Shown here: piece by piece, positions 22,547-30,866 of the stretch
Numbering within the stretch: the stretch's first letter is position 1
How the letters are laid out: the number at the start of each line of letters is the position of its first letter
DNA from: Calditrichota bacterium
GTDB lineage: Bacteria > Electryoneota > AABM5-125-24 > Hatepunaeales > Hatepunaeaceae
NCBI GenBank assembly: GCA_016867835.1
Contig: VGIQ01000013.1
Coordinates: 1 to 36,007 of the forward strand
Length of the DNA: 36,007 bases
Direction: 5' to 3'
Program-made: the position numbers and the translations under genes
The notes under the pieces: generated by a model
What the model saw: only the letters and a program-made list of their open reading frames with translations
What the model was told of the DNA's origin: nothing
The model's database searches: none

Positions 22547-24184
22547 TCAGTAACTCGCAAATCCCCTGCCAACCAGTGGCAGCATCGGCAACGGCACCCC
22601 CTTTTCCCCACCGGAAACAAGGTCGGACGCCATTCGACACCATCCGAGCAGACTTCTATAGAGCCGGGCAGTGCTGGCTGCAAGTCTCTCCAAGTCTTCA
22701 CCTTCCAGACCGTCTTTAGCCACGGTGAACTGACCGGCGAACGGCAGGAGATGGGGATGCTGCATCCCGAGACGGATTACCGCATCATCGATGAACTTCA
22801 GTTCGCCGGCTATATGCTCCAACCGGTTCAGGCTGCCGTTTCGACGCTGAATGTCAGGCAATTTGGCAACAAGTTCACTCCCCCGCACCGCCAGTTGTGC
22901 GAGGTCCATTAGTCCGGGAATGGTCGTCAGGGCAAAGGGAATCGCTGCACCGGGAGGCTCTTGATAAGTTGGGGGCTTTCCCAGGAAGTGCTTCCAGACC
23001 TGGCGAAGGATATCCGGCCACTCCGGTTCATGGTCGGATGATGACCCTAACAATTCAAGAACCAGGAAGCCCTCTTCATCAAGCCTTGTCCGACGCACCC
23101 GAAAGCCGGACGATGGAAGCATTGGAAACGTCCCATCCGTGAGCATTCCGGCGGCAAGCGAAGCGATCGCCGCCGGTGCAATATAACCGTGGCAGGCGAG
23201 ATGCCCGCAACGTTGCTTCGGCAGACAGGGATGACAGGCGATGACCGGCTCGACGACGACATGACCTTTGCCGTAAGGCGCCGTCTCCATCGCCATGGCG
23301 CTCCCGAGCACAACGCAAAGGACCTGGGTTCCGACAGCCGCGGCGATGTGCATCGTCCCGGTGTCGTTGGAGATAAGCAAGTCGCAACTCTCCAGCAGCG
23401 CCGCAAGTGTGGCAAGGTCGGTCTTTCCACCCTGGTCGCAGGCATTGGGAAGTGCACCGGCTATCGCGGCGGTCAAGTCGCGCTCGCTCTCCGAACCGAA
23501 GATCAGGAGACCGGTTCCGGTCGAGCGTTCAAGATCGCGAAGCGCTGCGACAAAGCCGTCTGCCGGATAGCGTTTTTCCGGCGTCGAAGCGCCGGGCACG
23601 AGGCCGACCAGACGGCGTCCGCTTAGTCCCAGACTGTTCAGCATTTCGGAGGCTCGCCGGCGAGCATCGTCAGGAACGGTCAATTCGGGAGGTCGGCTTT
23701 CGGTAACATCCCCGATCAGACGATGGATATCGACGATGTGGAACCGGTTCAACTGCCGGGAGAGGGTGCTGTTCAAGTAGTAAGCCGTCCAGTCGCCTTT
23801 GACGAGCCGCTCGCCCTGCCGGTCAAGCGTGACTCCGCTCGTCTCACGGCCACCGATCAACCTGCAAAGCGCAGCGCTGTAGGTGGTATGGGTGACGTTG
23901 ACCACCAAATCGAACCGCTCACGCCGGAGACTGTCGAGCATTTGACGCAGCGGGAGGTAGCAATCGGCAAGCCGTCCGCCCGGCTTGATGAGTGGGGCTA
24001 CGATCCGGCCCAATGGAAAGGGTATCCGTCGGGTCAAACCGGGCATCATTTCCGCGACGGCGCCGAAGGCGTCGGAATGAAAGAGCGCCACTTCGAAGCC
24101 CTTCTCCGCCAGACCCGCAATCAACGGACCGGACTGGATCAGGTCGCCCATCCGGGCGATGTTGACGACGAGCGCGCGCTTCAC
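22547..24184 (-). CDS. GT9-family glycosyltransferase (heptosyltransferase-like) with C-terminal extension
   Basis: GT9 enzymes transfer heptose or related sugars from nucleotide donors. The start is GTG at 24184, overlapping the CgeB-like gene in a GTGA junction. The N-terminus ALVVNIARMGDLIQSGPLI (4-22) is the family's acceptor-side Rossmann motif. LVPGAS (195-200) with EKRYP, and SNDTGTMHIAAAVGT (272-286), are the donor-side motifs. A four-Cys cluster (ACHPCLPKQRCGHLAC; Cys317, 320, 326, 331) follows, as in some family members. About 185 residues beyond the GT9 core (about 360-545) form a helical extension unlike typical LPS heptosyltransferases. Its place between flgL and fliC suggests flagellin or filament modification rather than LPS core synthesis, though both remain possible. 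Confidence 0.88.
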   Translation of the reverse strand: MKRALVVNIARMGDLIQSGPLIAGLAEKGFEVALFHSDAFGAVAEMMPGLTRRIPFPLGRIVAPLIKPGGRLADCYLPLRQMLDSLRRERFDLVVNVTHTTYSAALCRLIGGRETSGVTLDRQGERLVKGDWTAYYLNSTLSRQLNRFHIVDIHRLIGDVTESRPPELTVPDDARRRASEMLNSLGLSGRRLVGLVPGASTPEKRYPADGFVAALRDLERSTGTGLLIFGSESERDLTAAIAGALPNACDQGGKTDLATLAALLESCDLLISNDTGTMHIAAAVGTQVLCVVLGSAMAMETAPYGKGHVVVEPVIACHPCLPKQRCGHLACHGYIAPAAIASLAAGMLTDGTFPMLPSSGFRVRRTRLDEEGFLVLELLGSSSDHEPEWPDILRQVWKHFLGKPPTYQEPPGAAIPFALTTIPGLMDLAQLAVRGSELVAKLPDIQRRNGSLNRLEHIAGELKFIDDAVIRLGMQHPHLLPFAGQFTVAKDGLEGEDLERLAASTARLYRSLLGWCRMASDLVSGGEKGVPLPMLPLVGRGFASY

Positions 24185-25941
24185 GCCAGGTCCTTATCTC
24201 GCGCCCAATGACGAAACTCGTTCATTAACAGAAAGGTTGTCTCAGCCCGGGAAAGGCGGTGGGCGCACTGAGACAGAATGCGACCGGCGACATCCTCGAG
24301 GGTAACGGCTCCCGCATCACGGTGCGGCTCGAGGAGAGCGCGCAGTTCATCGTCGTCGCCGGCGACCTTCAAAAACGAGGCGACCGAGTCGGGATGGCGA
24401 TGCGATGCCGGGCCGTCCTCATAGGAAAAAATGAACTCGAGCGCGGCGGCCATACGCAACTCGTAGGTATGCTCGGCCAGTACCCTCTGTCGACCGGCCT
24501 CGGCTATTGCTTTACGTCGGTCGGGATCGTTTAGAAGCGCCTTTACTTCAGATACCATTTCGTCGCCATTGCCGAAAAGGACCAGTTCCCTGCCGGGTTG
24601 GAAGTGGTCAGGTAAAAGTTGCCGCTGGTCGATCAGTTGCGCTCCTCCGCAGGCAGCGATCTCAAAGGTGCGGGGATTGAGAAAGTCGCCCTCCGGATTA
24701 ACGCCGTCGTGAAAGGCCGAAGAGTGGAGGTTGACATTGACGCGGGTGGCGTTAAAAACTTTCACCGTATCGGAGGTAGTGAGCCGTTCACCTCCGCGCT
24801 GCAGAAAGGGAGTTACGGCGCCGGCGCCGTCCCAGTCGTTGCCCCAGAGTTTGAAGTCGAGTCCCGTAAAGCGGCTGAACAGCATACGCCGATTGCGGTA
24901 GCCGGCTCCAACATGGGAGAGGTCGCTACCGAAGATGGCACGGTCATCTTCAGAAAGTTCAAGCGGCCGATGGATGGTCGGATCGGCAGCCAAAGGCAGG
25001 TAGTTCGATCGCCGAACACCCCGGGTGGCAAGGGCTTCTTGCAGGCGGCCCCGTTGAATGGTGAAGAAGTAGGAGAATAGCGGCGCCCATTCCTGCCAGT
25101 AGGTGAAGAGTTGCCAGTCCTCGACGAACCAGAAGGCGGTTGGAATGCCGAGTCGTTTCAGTTCTGCGAGCGCGGCAGGCGTCACAGGCGATTGCGCCAC
25201 GAACCAAACCAAATCGACAGCCCGCTCGTAGGCAAGCGTGAGCATCTCGTCCGCGACGAGGGAGGTCATGAGACCGGTCAGATGCTTGCGGCGGGACTTG
25301 TCGCGCACCAGAGCCTCGTGCCGCCGCCGGAGCGGATCGAACAGTTCGTTGTCGCTGGTGATGACGTTGTGCCCGAGCCGCTCGAACGCCGCGGCACAGT
25401 AACGGGCAATCGGCAGCGAGCCGCCATAGAGCGGCGTAACGACAAGAATGTTAAGCCGGGCCGGAACCGAGCGCCGCGAAGCCGTCAGGAGCCGTTCCAA
25501 TTCGCCAAACCAGACCTGATGGAGATGAACTGAAGGCGGATGTCGGACAATGTGGAGGGTTTCATTGGGGTCGGCACCGAGTAGGTGTCGCGCCTTTTCC
25601 AAAGTCTCGGCCGGGGTAAGCCCGGGGATGACGAGGAGGCCGTCGAGTGCGTCGGGCCGACGCTCGCGAACAATCGGAACGAGTTGGTCGTCCGGCTCGA
25701 CTACGACCAGTCTGCCAGAGTGGATCTTCCGGACGGCTACGGCAAGATAGCCGAGGCCCAACCCGAAGATCAGCACCGGCGCTTCTTCAGGCACGTCCTT
25801 CAGAGCGTTCCGGGCGGCCTGTTCAGCCTCCCGAAACGGATCGTAGGCGCTATGCATCTGCAGGTCGCCGATGCGCAGCGTCGGGACGCCGCTCCGGGCA
25901 GGGATAATTTCGTAGCGATTGCTCAGAGATCGCTCAGGCAT
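24181..25941 (-). CDS. CgeB-like glycosyltransferase with Maf-like N-terminal domain
   Basis: The 586-residue protein appears to join two parts. The N-terminal ~165 residues (IGDLQMHSAYDPFREAEQAAR, then APVLIFGLGLGYLAVAV and VVVEP) resemble the HS-YDP-EA and GLGLGY motifs of Maf motility-associated factors, which glycosylate flagellin. From about 165 on it is a GT4-like CgeB/DUF3880 type enzyme: ILVVTPLYGGSLPIARYCAAAFERLGH, then the sugar-nucleotide half with SDLSHVGAGYRNRRML and NPRTFEIAACGGAQLIDQRQLLPDHF, ending near HTYELRMAAALEFIF. It overlaps the upstream GT9 gene by 8 bases and the downstream one by 4. A flagellin glycosyltransferase role is an inference from the Maf-like part and location. 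Confidence 0.82.
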   Translation of the reverse strand: MPERSLSNRYEIIPARSGVPTLRIGDLQMHSAYDPFREAEQAARNALKDVPEEAPVLIFGLGLGYLAVAVRKIHSGRLVVVEPDDQLVPIVRERRPDALDGLLVIPGLTPAETLEKARHLLGADPNETLHIVRHPPSVHLHQVWFGELERLLTASRRSVPARLNILVVTPLYGGSLPIARYCAAAFERLGHNVITSDNELFDPLRRRHEALVRDKSRRKHLTGLMTSLVADEMLTLAYERAVDLVWFVAQSPVTPAALAELKRLGIPTAFWFVEDWQLFTYWQEWAPLFSYFFTIQRGRLQEALATRGVRRSNYLPLAADPTIHRPLELSEDDRAIFGSDLSHVGAGYRNRRMLFSRFTGLDFKLWGNDWDGAGAVTPFLQRGGERLTTSDTVKVFNATRVNVNLHSSAFHDGVNPEGDFLNPRTFEIAACGGAQLIDQRQLLPDHFQPGRELVLFGNGDEMVSEVKALLNDPDRRKAIAEAGRQRVLAEHTYELRMAAALEFIFSYEDGPASHRHPDSVASFLKVAGDDDELRALLEPHRDAGAVTLEDVAGRILSQCAHRLSRAETTFLLMNEFRHWARDKDLA

Positions 25942-27076
25942 AAGCGCTTATTCCAAGGGAGACGGGGAACGCTATCCGGGGGCTTGTAATATCTATCCAA
26001 TCAAGTCCTTCAAATGAAAGGTGCGATTCCAGGAGACGAACCCGGTCGGACAGTGCCGGAAATCGTCCCGACAGAAAAGCGTATGCCGCAGCGGCTACAT
26101 CGTCCGGTCGCAATTGTCTCCGATAGAGTTCGGGATGACGCTCCAACTCGCACTCGGAGACCGGATAGGTGACGTTCACTGGCGTTAGAACCCAGTGCCC
26201 GTTGCCATAGGGTCCGGTCTGGCGGTGGAACATCGAGCCGTAGTAAAGGCCTAATACCGGTGTCCCAACCATCGCTGCAATGTGGAGTGGCCCGGTGTCG
26301 GTGCCGATCACGAGGCGGGCGCGTTTAAGAATTGCTGCCAGTAGCCCAATATCTGTCCGACCGCAGAGGTCGATCACCCGTCGTCTGGTCGTTTGGATCT
26401 GGGTTACGATCTTCCGGGTGGTATCGATCTCCCGCTCCGATCCGACAAGCACGACGTCCCGGTCAACTGCGAGGCTGTCGATGACGGAAGCCCACGATTC
26501 GACCGGCCAGTGCCGGGCAGGGAGACCGGCTCCGGGCAGGATGACGATGAACTCGTTCGATTCATCGAGGCTCTCGCTTGCAAGCCAGCCGTTGCAACTG
26601 AGGATTAGTTCTTCCGGCAGTTCGAGCGGTCGGAATCGACTCCGGTCGTAGTCTCCGGCAGCATAGTCGAGCCAGAGATCGCTCAGGTGGCAGGCATCGG
26701 ACCGGCTTCGTGTCGCCGGGTCAAAGAGCGGCGCCAGCACCGCGTCGGGCAATTCGCTCTTTAGCACTGAACCGATCCGGGGGCCAAACTTATGACCGGC
26801 ATCGATTGCCTCCAGGAGAAGCGCTGCAAGCGGGTGGTAGTTGAGATTGATGGCACTTCCCGCTGAGCAACCCGCAGCAAGCGCGATAGTCGCCGTTGCT
26901 GCAGCCCGCAATTCAACGTGGGATGAGGACGACGCCACCAGGCGCTGCAGTTCCTCAATAGGTATCGCTGTTGTCCGCTCCGGGCCTGCCATCAGGATGG
27001 CGAGTGCGGCCGTCCGCCGATCGACGATCAGGCTGACGGCATCCCGGCCAAAATGCTGCTGAAGGCAGTCCACCAA
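25934..27076 (-). CDS. GT9-family glycosyltransferase with unclear or damaged start
   Basis: The 380 residues from TTG 27076 have the GT9 donor motifs (VILPGAGLPARHWP; GTDTGPLHIAAMVGTPVLGLYYGS) and a C-terminal region with YPVSECELE. The conserved N-terminal phrase is missing from this start but is encoded just upstream in the same frame: ILQIARPGDLAQTWPLVDCL, directly comparable to VVNIARMGDLIQSGPLI in the neighbouring GT9. That frame stays open to 27148, yet has no ATG, GTG or TTG before the motif. The place where the Met should be is filled by four AGAATGC-type heptamers. Either a rare start (ATT or CTG) is used, or the start was lost. It is in the same leftward run as flgL and the other two glycosyltransferases. 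Confidence 0.8.
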   Translation of the reverse strand: MVDCLQQHFGRDAVSLIVDRRTAALAILMAGPERTTAIPIEELQRLVASSSSHVELRAAATATIALAAGCSAGSAINLNYHPLAALLLEAIDAGHKFGPRIGSVLKSELPDAVLAPLFDPATRSRSDACHLSDLWLDYAAGDYDRSRFRPLELPEELILSCNGWLASESLDESNEFIVILPGAGLPARHWPVESWASVIDSLAVDRDVVLVGSEREIDTTRKIVTQIQTTRRRVIDLCGRTDIGLLAAILKRARLVIGTDTGPLHIAAMVGTPVLGLYYGSMFHRQTGPYGNGHWVLTPVNVTYPVSECELERHPELYRRQLRPDDVAAAAYAFLSGRFPALSDRVRLLESHLSFEGLDWIDITSPRIAFPVSLGISAYA

Positions 27077-27116
27077 TGGCCAAGTCTGAGCCAGATCACC
27101 CGGTCGGGCGATCTGG

Positions 27117-27144
27117 AGAATGCAGAATGAAGAATGCAGAATGC
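27117..27144 (+). repeat. Heptamer array AGAATGC-type, four units
   Basis: AGAATGC, AGAATGA, AGAATGC, AGAATGC in tandem, all inside the open reading frame of the GT9 gene and covering its expected start codon. It is a different heptamer core from the other two arrays but has the same unit length. Confidence 0.85.
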
Positions 27145-27204
27145 GGGGTTACCTGGCGGTCTCTCGACCTTGCGAGATATCTAATTTTGCTGACGAAGGC
27201 GACG

Positions 27205-28119
27205 TTAGGTCAGGAATGCGAGCAACGTCGGCTGAACGACCCGCGAGGCCGCTCGAAGCGCCAGTTCATAAGCCGATTGTTCGACGGAGAAGCGAGTGAT
27301 GGCTTCGACGGCATCGACATCGGTCAACTGGGAAAGGCGGTCGGCGGCGCGAAGATTCTCGTCGGAGTAACGTTCCGCCAGTTGCTGAGCCCGACTGATG
27401 CGTGAACCGACGAGCGCGGTCAGATCCGAAGCCTGGTCGAGTGCGGTTCGAATCCGGGGCAGAGCGTTGCGGACTGTGTCACCATCGTTGGTCTGAAGGG
27501 CATCGCGCAGGGCGATCAACATCTGAAACTGATCGCCCTCATCGTCGAGGTCGAAGGCGGCGGCGGCAGATAGTCCGGTGGTTACCCGCTCTCCTTCGCC
27601 GACGCGCAACTCGGTCGGCGGCAACGGGTTCTCGCCCGCCGGTGAAACGGCGGTGATGCGCCCGCCTTCATCGCGTTCGATCCGGTAGGGTGCCGTGCTT
27701 GATGCGCTGTTGCCAAACCGGTAACGGGTGCCGCTGCGCTCGTTGGCGAGAATCGCCAGGGTCTCGAGTTCGGTATCGATCTGCTGCGCGAGCGCGCGGC
27801 GGCCGTTTTCTCCGGTCGCATCGTTGGCGCCTTGTTGAGCAGCGGACTGCACCCGGGTCAGGAGGTCGCGCAGTTGTTGGACGGCTTGCTCACCCTCTTG
27901 CAGATCGGCGACGGCGGCCTGAGCATTGGCACGAAAGCGGCCAATGGCGGCCAGGCGGCTCTGCAGCGACAGGACTTCAGGGATGCTCGCCGGGGCATCG
28001 GAAGGGCGATCGACGGCACGCCCGGTGGTCATCTGCTGCTGGGCTTCGGACATTGCCGCGAACCGCCGTTGAGCCTGCTCAACGACGCCGCGGATGACCC
28101 CCTGTTGCGTTATGCGCAT
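27205..28119 (-). CDS. flgL: Hook-filament junction protein FlgL (HAP3)
   Basis: FlgL is the second junction protein between hook and filament. The 304-residue product begins MRITQQGVIRGVVEQAQRRFAAMSEAQQQMTTGRAVDRPSDAPASIPEVLSLQSRL, the flagellin-like N-terminal helix with the tG...ts...P.sDP pattern. The C-terminal helix is AVEAITRFSVEQSAYELALRAASRVVQPTLLAFL. A CAGGAGA ribosome-binding site is 5 bases before the ATG. It lies 71 bases after flgK and shares that gene's transcript. Length and ends are complete. Confidence 0.92.
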   Translation of the reverse strand: MRITQQGVIRGVVEQAQRRFAAMSEAQQQMTTGRAVDRPSDAPASIPEVLSLQSRLAAIGRFRANAQAAVADLQEGEQAVQQLRDLLTRVQSAAQQGANDATGENGRRALAQQIDTELETLAILANERSGTRYRFGNSASSTAPYRIERDEGGRITAVSPAGENPLPPTELRVGEGERVTTGLSAAAAFDLDDEGDQFQMLIALRDALQTNDGDTVRNALPRIRTALDQASDLTALVGSRISRAQQLAERYSDENLRAADRLSQLTDVDAVEAITRFSVEQSAYELALRAASRVVQPTLLAFLT

Positions 28120-28190
28120 GATTTCTCCTGAAAAACAGGCGTCCCGTCAGAGAGCCTTGGGAGGATGGGATCATTTCCACCCATCAAGAC

Positions 28191-29555
28191 TTAGCCTGCC
28201 ATACCCAAGATCGTGTCGAGCATCTTTTCGACGGTGCTCACCAACTTCGCTGCGGCGCGGAAGCCGTTCTCGTAACGTATCAGATTGGTCATTTCCTCAT
28301 CGACCGAGACGCCGCTGACCGAATCGCGCCAACCTTCGGCCTGGGTGAGCGCCCCTTCGGCGGCAGCGTTGAAGATCTCATTATCGTTGATCCGGGCGCC
28401 GAGTGCGGCGAGTGTCTCGCGAATGCCTTCTCCGAGCGTTGCGCGGCTATTATCCCAAATGGGTGAGGTTTCGAGGTCGGCAATGGCCAGGGCGAGCCGG
28501 TTGTCACCGGGATCGCCTTCAAGCGAAGCGGCAATGACGCGATGGTCGGCCAGGACCGCGGCAGAAAGACGGATGTCGCCGGCTCCGGTCGCTGAGGGAT
28601 CGAAAAACGCTACGCCGGTCGAGTCGCGCAGTCCGTAGCCGGCGAAGTGCAGGTCATTGAGAGCCGTGACGAGCGACGACGCGATGCTGTCGAGCCGTTC
28701 GCGTAACTGGACGATGTCATCCTCGCGCACGGTGAAGAGTCCGGCGATTTCACCGGTGGTGAACTGCACGGCATTACCACTGGCAGTCAAGCCTTCCGAT
28801 GCCCGGCCTTCGGTGCTGAAGTTCTGCTCAAGTCGCCGCACCGACTCCCCCTGAACCAGGATTGCGTTGCCGATGCGCACGGTGATGCTTCCGCCCTCCT
28901 CGAGACGATAGGTAGCGCCCGACAAGGCGGCGATCTCGTCGAGCAGCCGGACCCGGTCGTCGTCGAGTTGATCTCCGGTTCCAGCCTGAATTGCCGTGAC
29001 ATTGGCGCGAGCCAGTTGTTCGGCGAGGATGTTCAGGCGCTCGATTCTGGCGGCAGTCTCGCGGTCGAGCAACAGCGATTGCTCCTCCAGGCGGCGGTCG
29101 AGCGCGTTGAAGGTGTCGGTGAGACTTCGTCCAGCCTCACGAACGATCGTTCGAGGCGCGCTCGAAGCAGGGTCCCGTGCGAGGTCGTTCCAGGCGCTGA
29201 AGAAGCGGTCGAGTGCGCCCATCAGTCCGGCTTCCCCGAGGTCTCCGACAGCGGCCTCTATCACCCGTAACTGCTGACCGGCCGCAGCGAATCGTCCCGC
29301 GTCGCCGCGGGCGCGCTGCACTTGCTGTTCGATGAAGAGGTCGCGCAGCGGCCTAACAGCAGCGATATCGACGCCGGATCCGAAACCGATACCGGGCTGG
29401 TCCATAATGACCAGCGACTCGCGCAGTTCAGCCCGGCGGCGGGCATAGCCCGAAGTCGCCGCATTGGCGATGTTATCGCCGGTAACTTGAATGGCAGCCT
29501 GTTGGGCGAGCAACGCCCGTCGTGCCATCGCCAAAGTGGCATTGACCGAAGGCAT
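28191..29555 (-). CDS. flgK: Hook-filament junction protein FlgK (HAP1)
   Basis: FlgK joins hook to filament and is the first junction protein. The 454-residue protein has the flagellar rod/hook N-terminal motif ARRALLAQQAAIQVTGDNIANAATSGYARRRAEL. A central region follows (FFSAWNDLARDPASSAPRTIVREAGRSLTDTFN), then LRERLDSIASSLVTALNDLHFAGYGL, and the C-terminal VDEEMTNLIRYENGFRAAAKLVSTVEKMLDTIL (the D-E-MTNLI-YQ-A-AAARVI-T-DEMLDTLI family end). It is shorter than the enterobacterial protein (about 550), mainly in the variable middle. It starts 3 bases after the flgN stop. Confidence 0.93.
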   Translation of the reverse strand: MPSVNATLAMARRALLAQQAAIQVTGDNIANAATSGYARRRAELRESLVIMDQPGIGFGSGVDIAAVRPLRDLFIEQQVQRARGDAGRFAAAGQQLRVIEAAVGDLGEAGLMGALDRFFSAWNDLARDPASSAPRTIVREAGRSLTDTFNALDRRLEEQSLLLDRETAARIERLNILAEQLARANVTAIQAGTGDQLDDDRVRLLDEIAALSGATYRLEEGGSITVRIGNAILVQGESVRRLEQNFSTEGRASEGLTASGNAVQFTTGEIAGLFTVREDDIVQLRERLDSIASSLVTALNDLHFAGYGLRDSTGVAFFDPSATGAGDIRLSAAVLADHRVIAASLEGDPGDNRLALAIADLETSPIWDNSRATLGEGIRETLAALGARINDNEIFNAAAEGALTQAEGWRDSVSGVSVDEEMTNLIRYENGFRAAAKLVSTVEKMLDTILGMAG

Positions 29556-29558
29556 CGC

Positions 29559-30056
29559 CTATAACCTGCGGTCGAGGATCAGATGTGGTGTGCCGCGGGA
29601 GCGTCGGGCGCCGTTCGGCTGATAGACCATGGCGGTGTCGCCCTCGTCGATGAAGAGGTCGATATTGCGCTCGATGAAGGAGAGCGAACGCTTGATCAGG
29701 TATTGATTGACCCGGTTGGCCTTGCGGACCTTCTCCACTAATCGTGAGAGGACCGTTTTAAGGCTCTTCAGGTCATCCGACGACTCGCCGAGGTTCAACT
29801 CGATCAGCCGGGTGATAGTAATGTCGTCTTCGGTTCCGGCGGCAGCGGCAACCTCTTTGACCACCTTGATACGGCCATCTTCCAATTGCCGGATTCGGCC
29901 GATGAGCGATTCCTGCTCGCGAACACTGGTGTCGAAGGCGTCCATCTGGTTCTGGATGATCGCCTCGCGCTGGCGGTTCAGGCAGTCGAGGAACTCCTCG
30001 AGAACGTGCTCCTCTTCACGGATCAAGGCGATAAGTCTATCGATAAGGTCTTTCAT
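29559..30056 (-). CDS. flgN: Flagellar export chaperone FlgN
   Basis: FlgN keeps FlgK and FlgL unfolded and brings them to the export gate. The 165-residue protein has the FlgN pattern: LIALIREEEHVLEEFLDCLNRQREAIIQNQMDAFDTSVREQESLIGRIRQLED, then a second helix pair (LSRLVEKVRKANRVNQYLIKRSLSFIERNIDLF). The ATG overlaps the flgJ-like stop by 4 bases, and a GGAG lies about 10 bases upstream. Placement directly before flgK and flgL, its clients, supports the call. Confidence 0.88.
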   Translation of the reverse strand: MKDLIDRLIALIREEEHVLEEFLDCLNRQREAIIQNQMDAFDTSVREQESLIGRIRQLEDGRIKVVKEVAAAAGTEDDITITRLIELNLGESSDDLKSLKTVLSRLVEKVRKANRVNQYLIKRSLSFIERNIDLFIDEGDTAMVYQPNGARRSRGTPHLILDRRL

Positions 30057-30850
30057 TCGGTCACGCTCCGGGTGGACGATGAGGGCGTCGCGGACGGGGT
30101 GGTCCGGGTCTGACGCCAGGCGGTGAGCACTTTCTGGATATAATCTTCGGTTTCACGGTAGGGTGGCACACCCCCATGGCGATCTACCGCCCCCGGTCCG
30201 GCATTGTAAGCCGCCAGAGCCAGTCGCGGATCGCCGTCGTAGCGGTCGAGCATACGCTTCAGGTAGGCGGCTCCTCCCTCGATATTCTGGCCTGGATTCA
30301 ACGAGTCCGAGACACCTAATTCGCGAGCCGTCGTATCCATCAGTTGCATCAAGCCTTTGGCGCCCTTGGGCGAAACCGCTTTGGGATCGCCGCCAGATTC
30401 GACCGCAATGACGGCACGAACCAGCGCTGGATCGAGGTCGTGACGAATCGCGGCGCGCTCGACGAGGGCGTCGAGGTGGGGAGGCGCGAGTCGCTCTGGA
30501 CGAACTGCCGGTCGGTTCAAGACCAAAGGCAACGAGGTGTTCGCTGCCGGCTCGCTGCCAGTCTGCTGATCGTAATGCTTCATTAGGACTGCGGCCAAGC
30601 CGAGCGGGCTCTTCTCGCTCAACCGAACGGCCAACTGCCAGTCAAAGAGTTCCTGATAGGGGTTGTTCCATCCACCTGTTACGACACCTTCACCGTCGCC
30701 GGTGAGTGCCATCGCCGAGCGCTTCATCACCTGCAGCATCTGGTTAATGAAGAGGGCTTCGAAATGATGCGCTGCTTTGGCCAGGCGCTCCCGATCGAGG
30801 GGCTGCGACGAACCGGCAGGATCGGGGCGTATGTCAGTAATAGTGCTCAA
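30053..30850 (-). CDS. flgJ: FlgJ-type rod protein fused to SLT lytic transglycosylase
   Basis: FlgJ helps assemble the rod and opens the peptidoglycan for it. The 265-residue protein starts with TTG. Residues about 22-95 are the rod-binding domain (KAAHHFEALFINQMLQVMKRS...GGWNNPYQELFDWQLAVRLSEKSPLGLA). Residues about 125-245 are a soluble lytic transglycosylase domain: AVIAVESGGDPKAVSPKGAKGLMQLM with the catalytic Glu151, AYNAGPGAVDRHGGVPPYRETEDYIQKVL. In E. coli FlgJ the second domain is a GH73-type glucosaminidase instead, so this is the other known enzyme type in the same place. A Ser/Thr-rich tail follows. It lies between flgI and flgN, 16 bases after flgI. Confidence 0.92.
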   Translation of the reverse strand: MSTITDIRPDPAGSSQPLDRERLAKAAHHFEALFINQMLQVMKRSAMALTGDGEGVVTGGWNNPYQELFDWQLAVRLSEKSPLGLAAVLMKHYDQQTGSEPAANTSLPLVLNRPAVRPERLAPPHLDALVERAAIRHDLDPALVRAVIAVESGGDPKAVSPKGAKGLMQLMDTTARELGVSDSLNPGQNIEGGAAYLKRMLDRYDGDPRLALAAYNAGPGAVDRHGGVPPYRETEDYIQKVLTAWRQTRTTPSATPSSSTRSVTE

Positions 30851-30866
30851 CTGTGATCTGAAGAAC

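Noticed and set aside
27117-27144. Classical phase variation with an upstream start codon
   Set aside because: Seven-base units would shift the frame, but I find no ATG, GTG or TTG between the flgL stop and the array, so no upstream start could be switched in and out. The lost or rare start remains the better reading.
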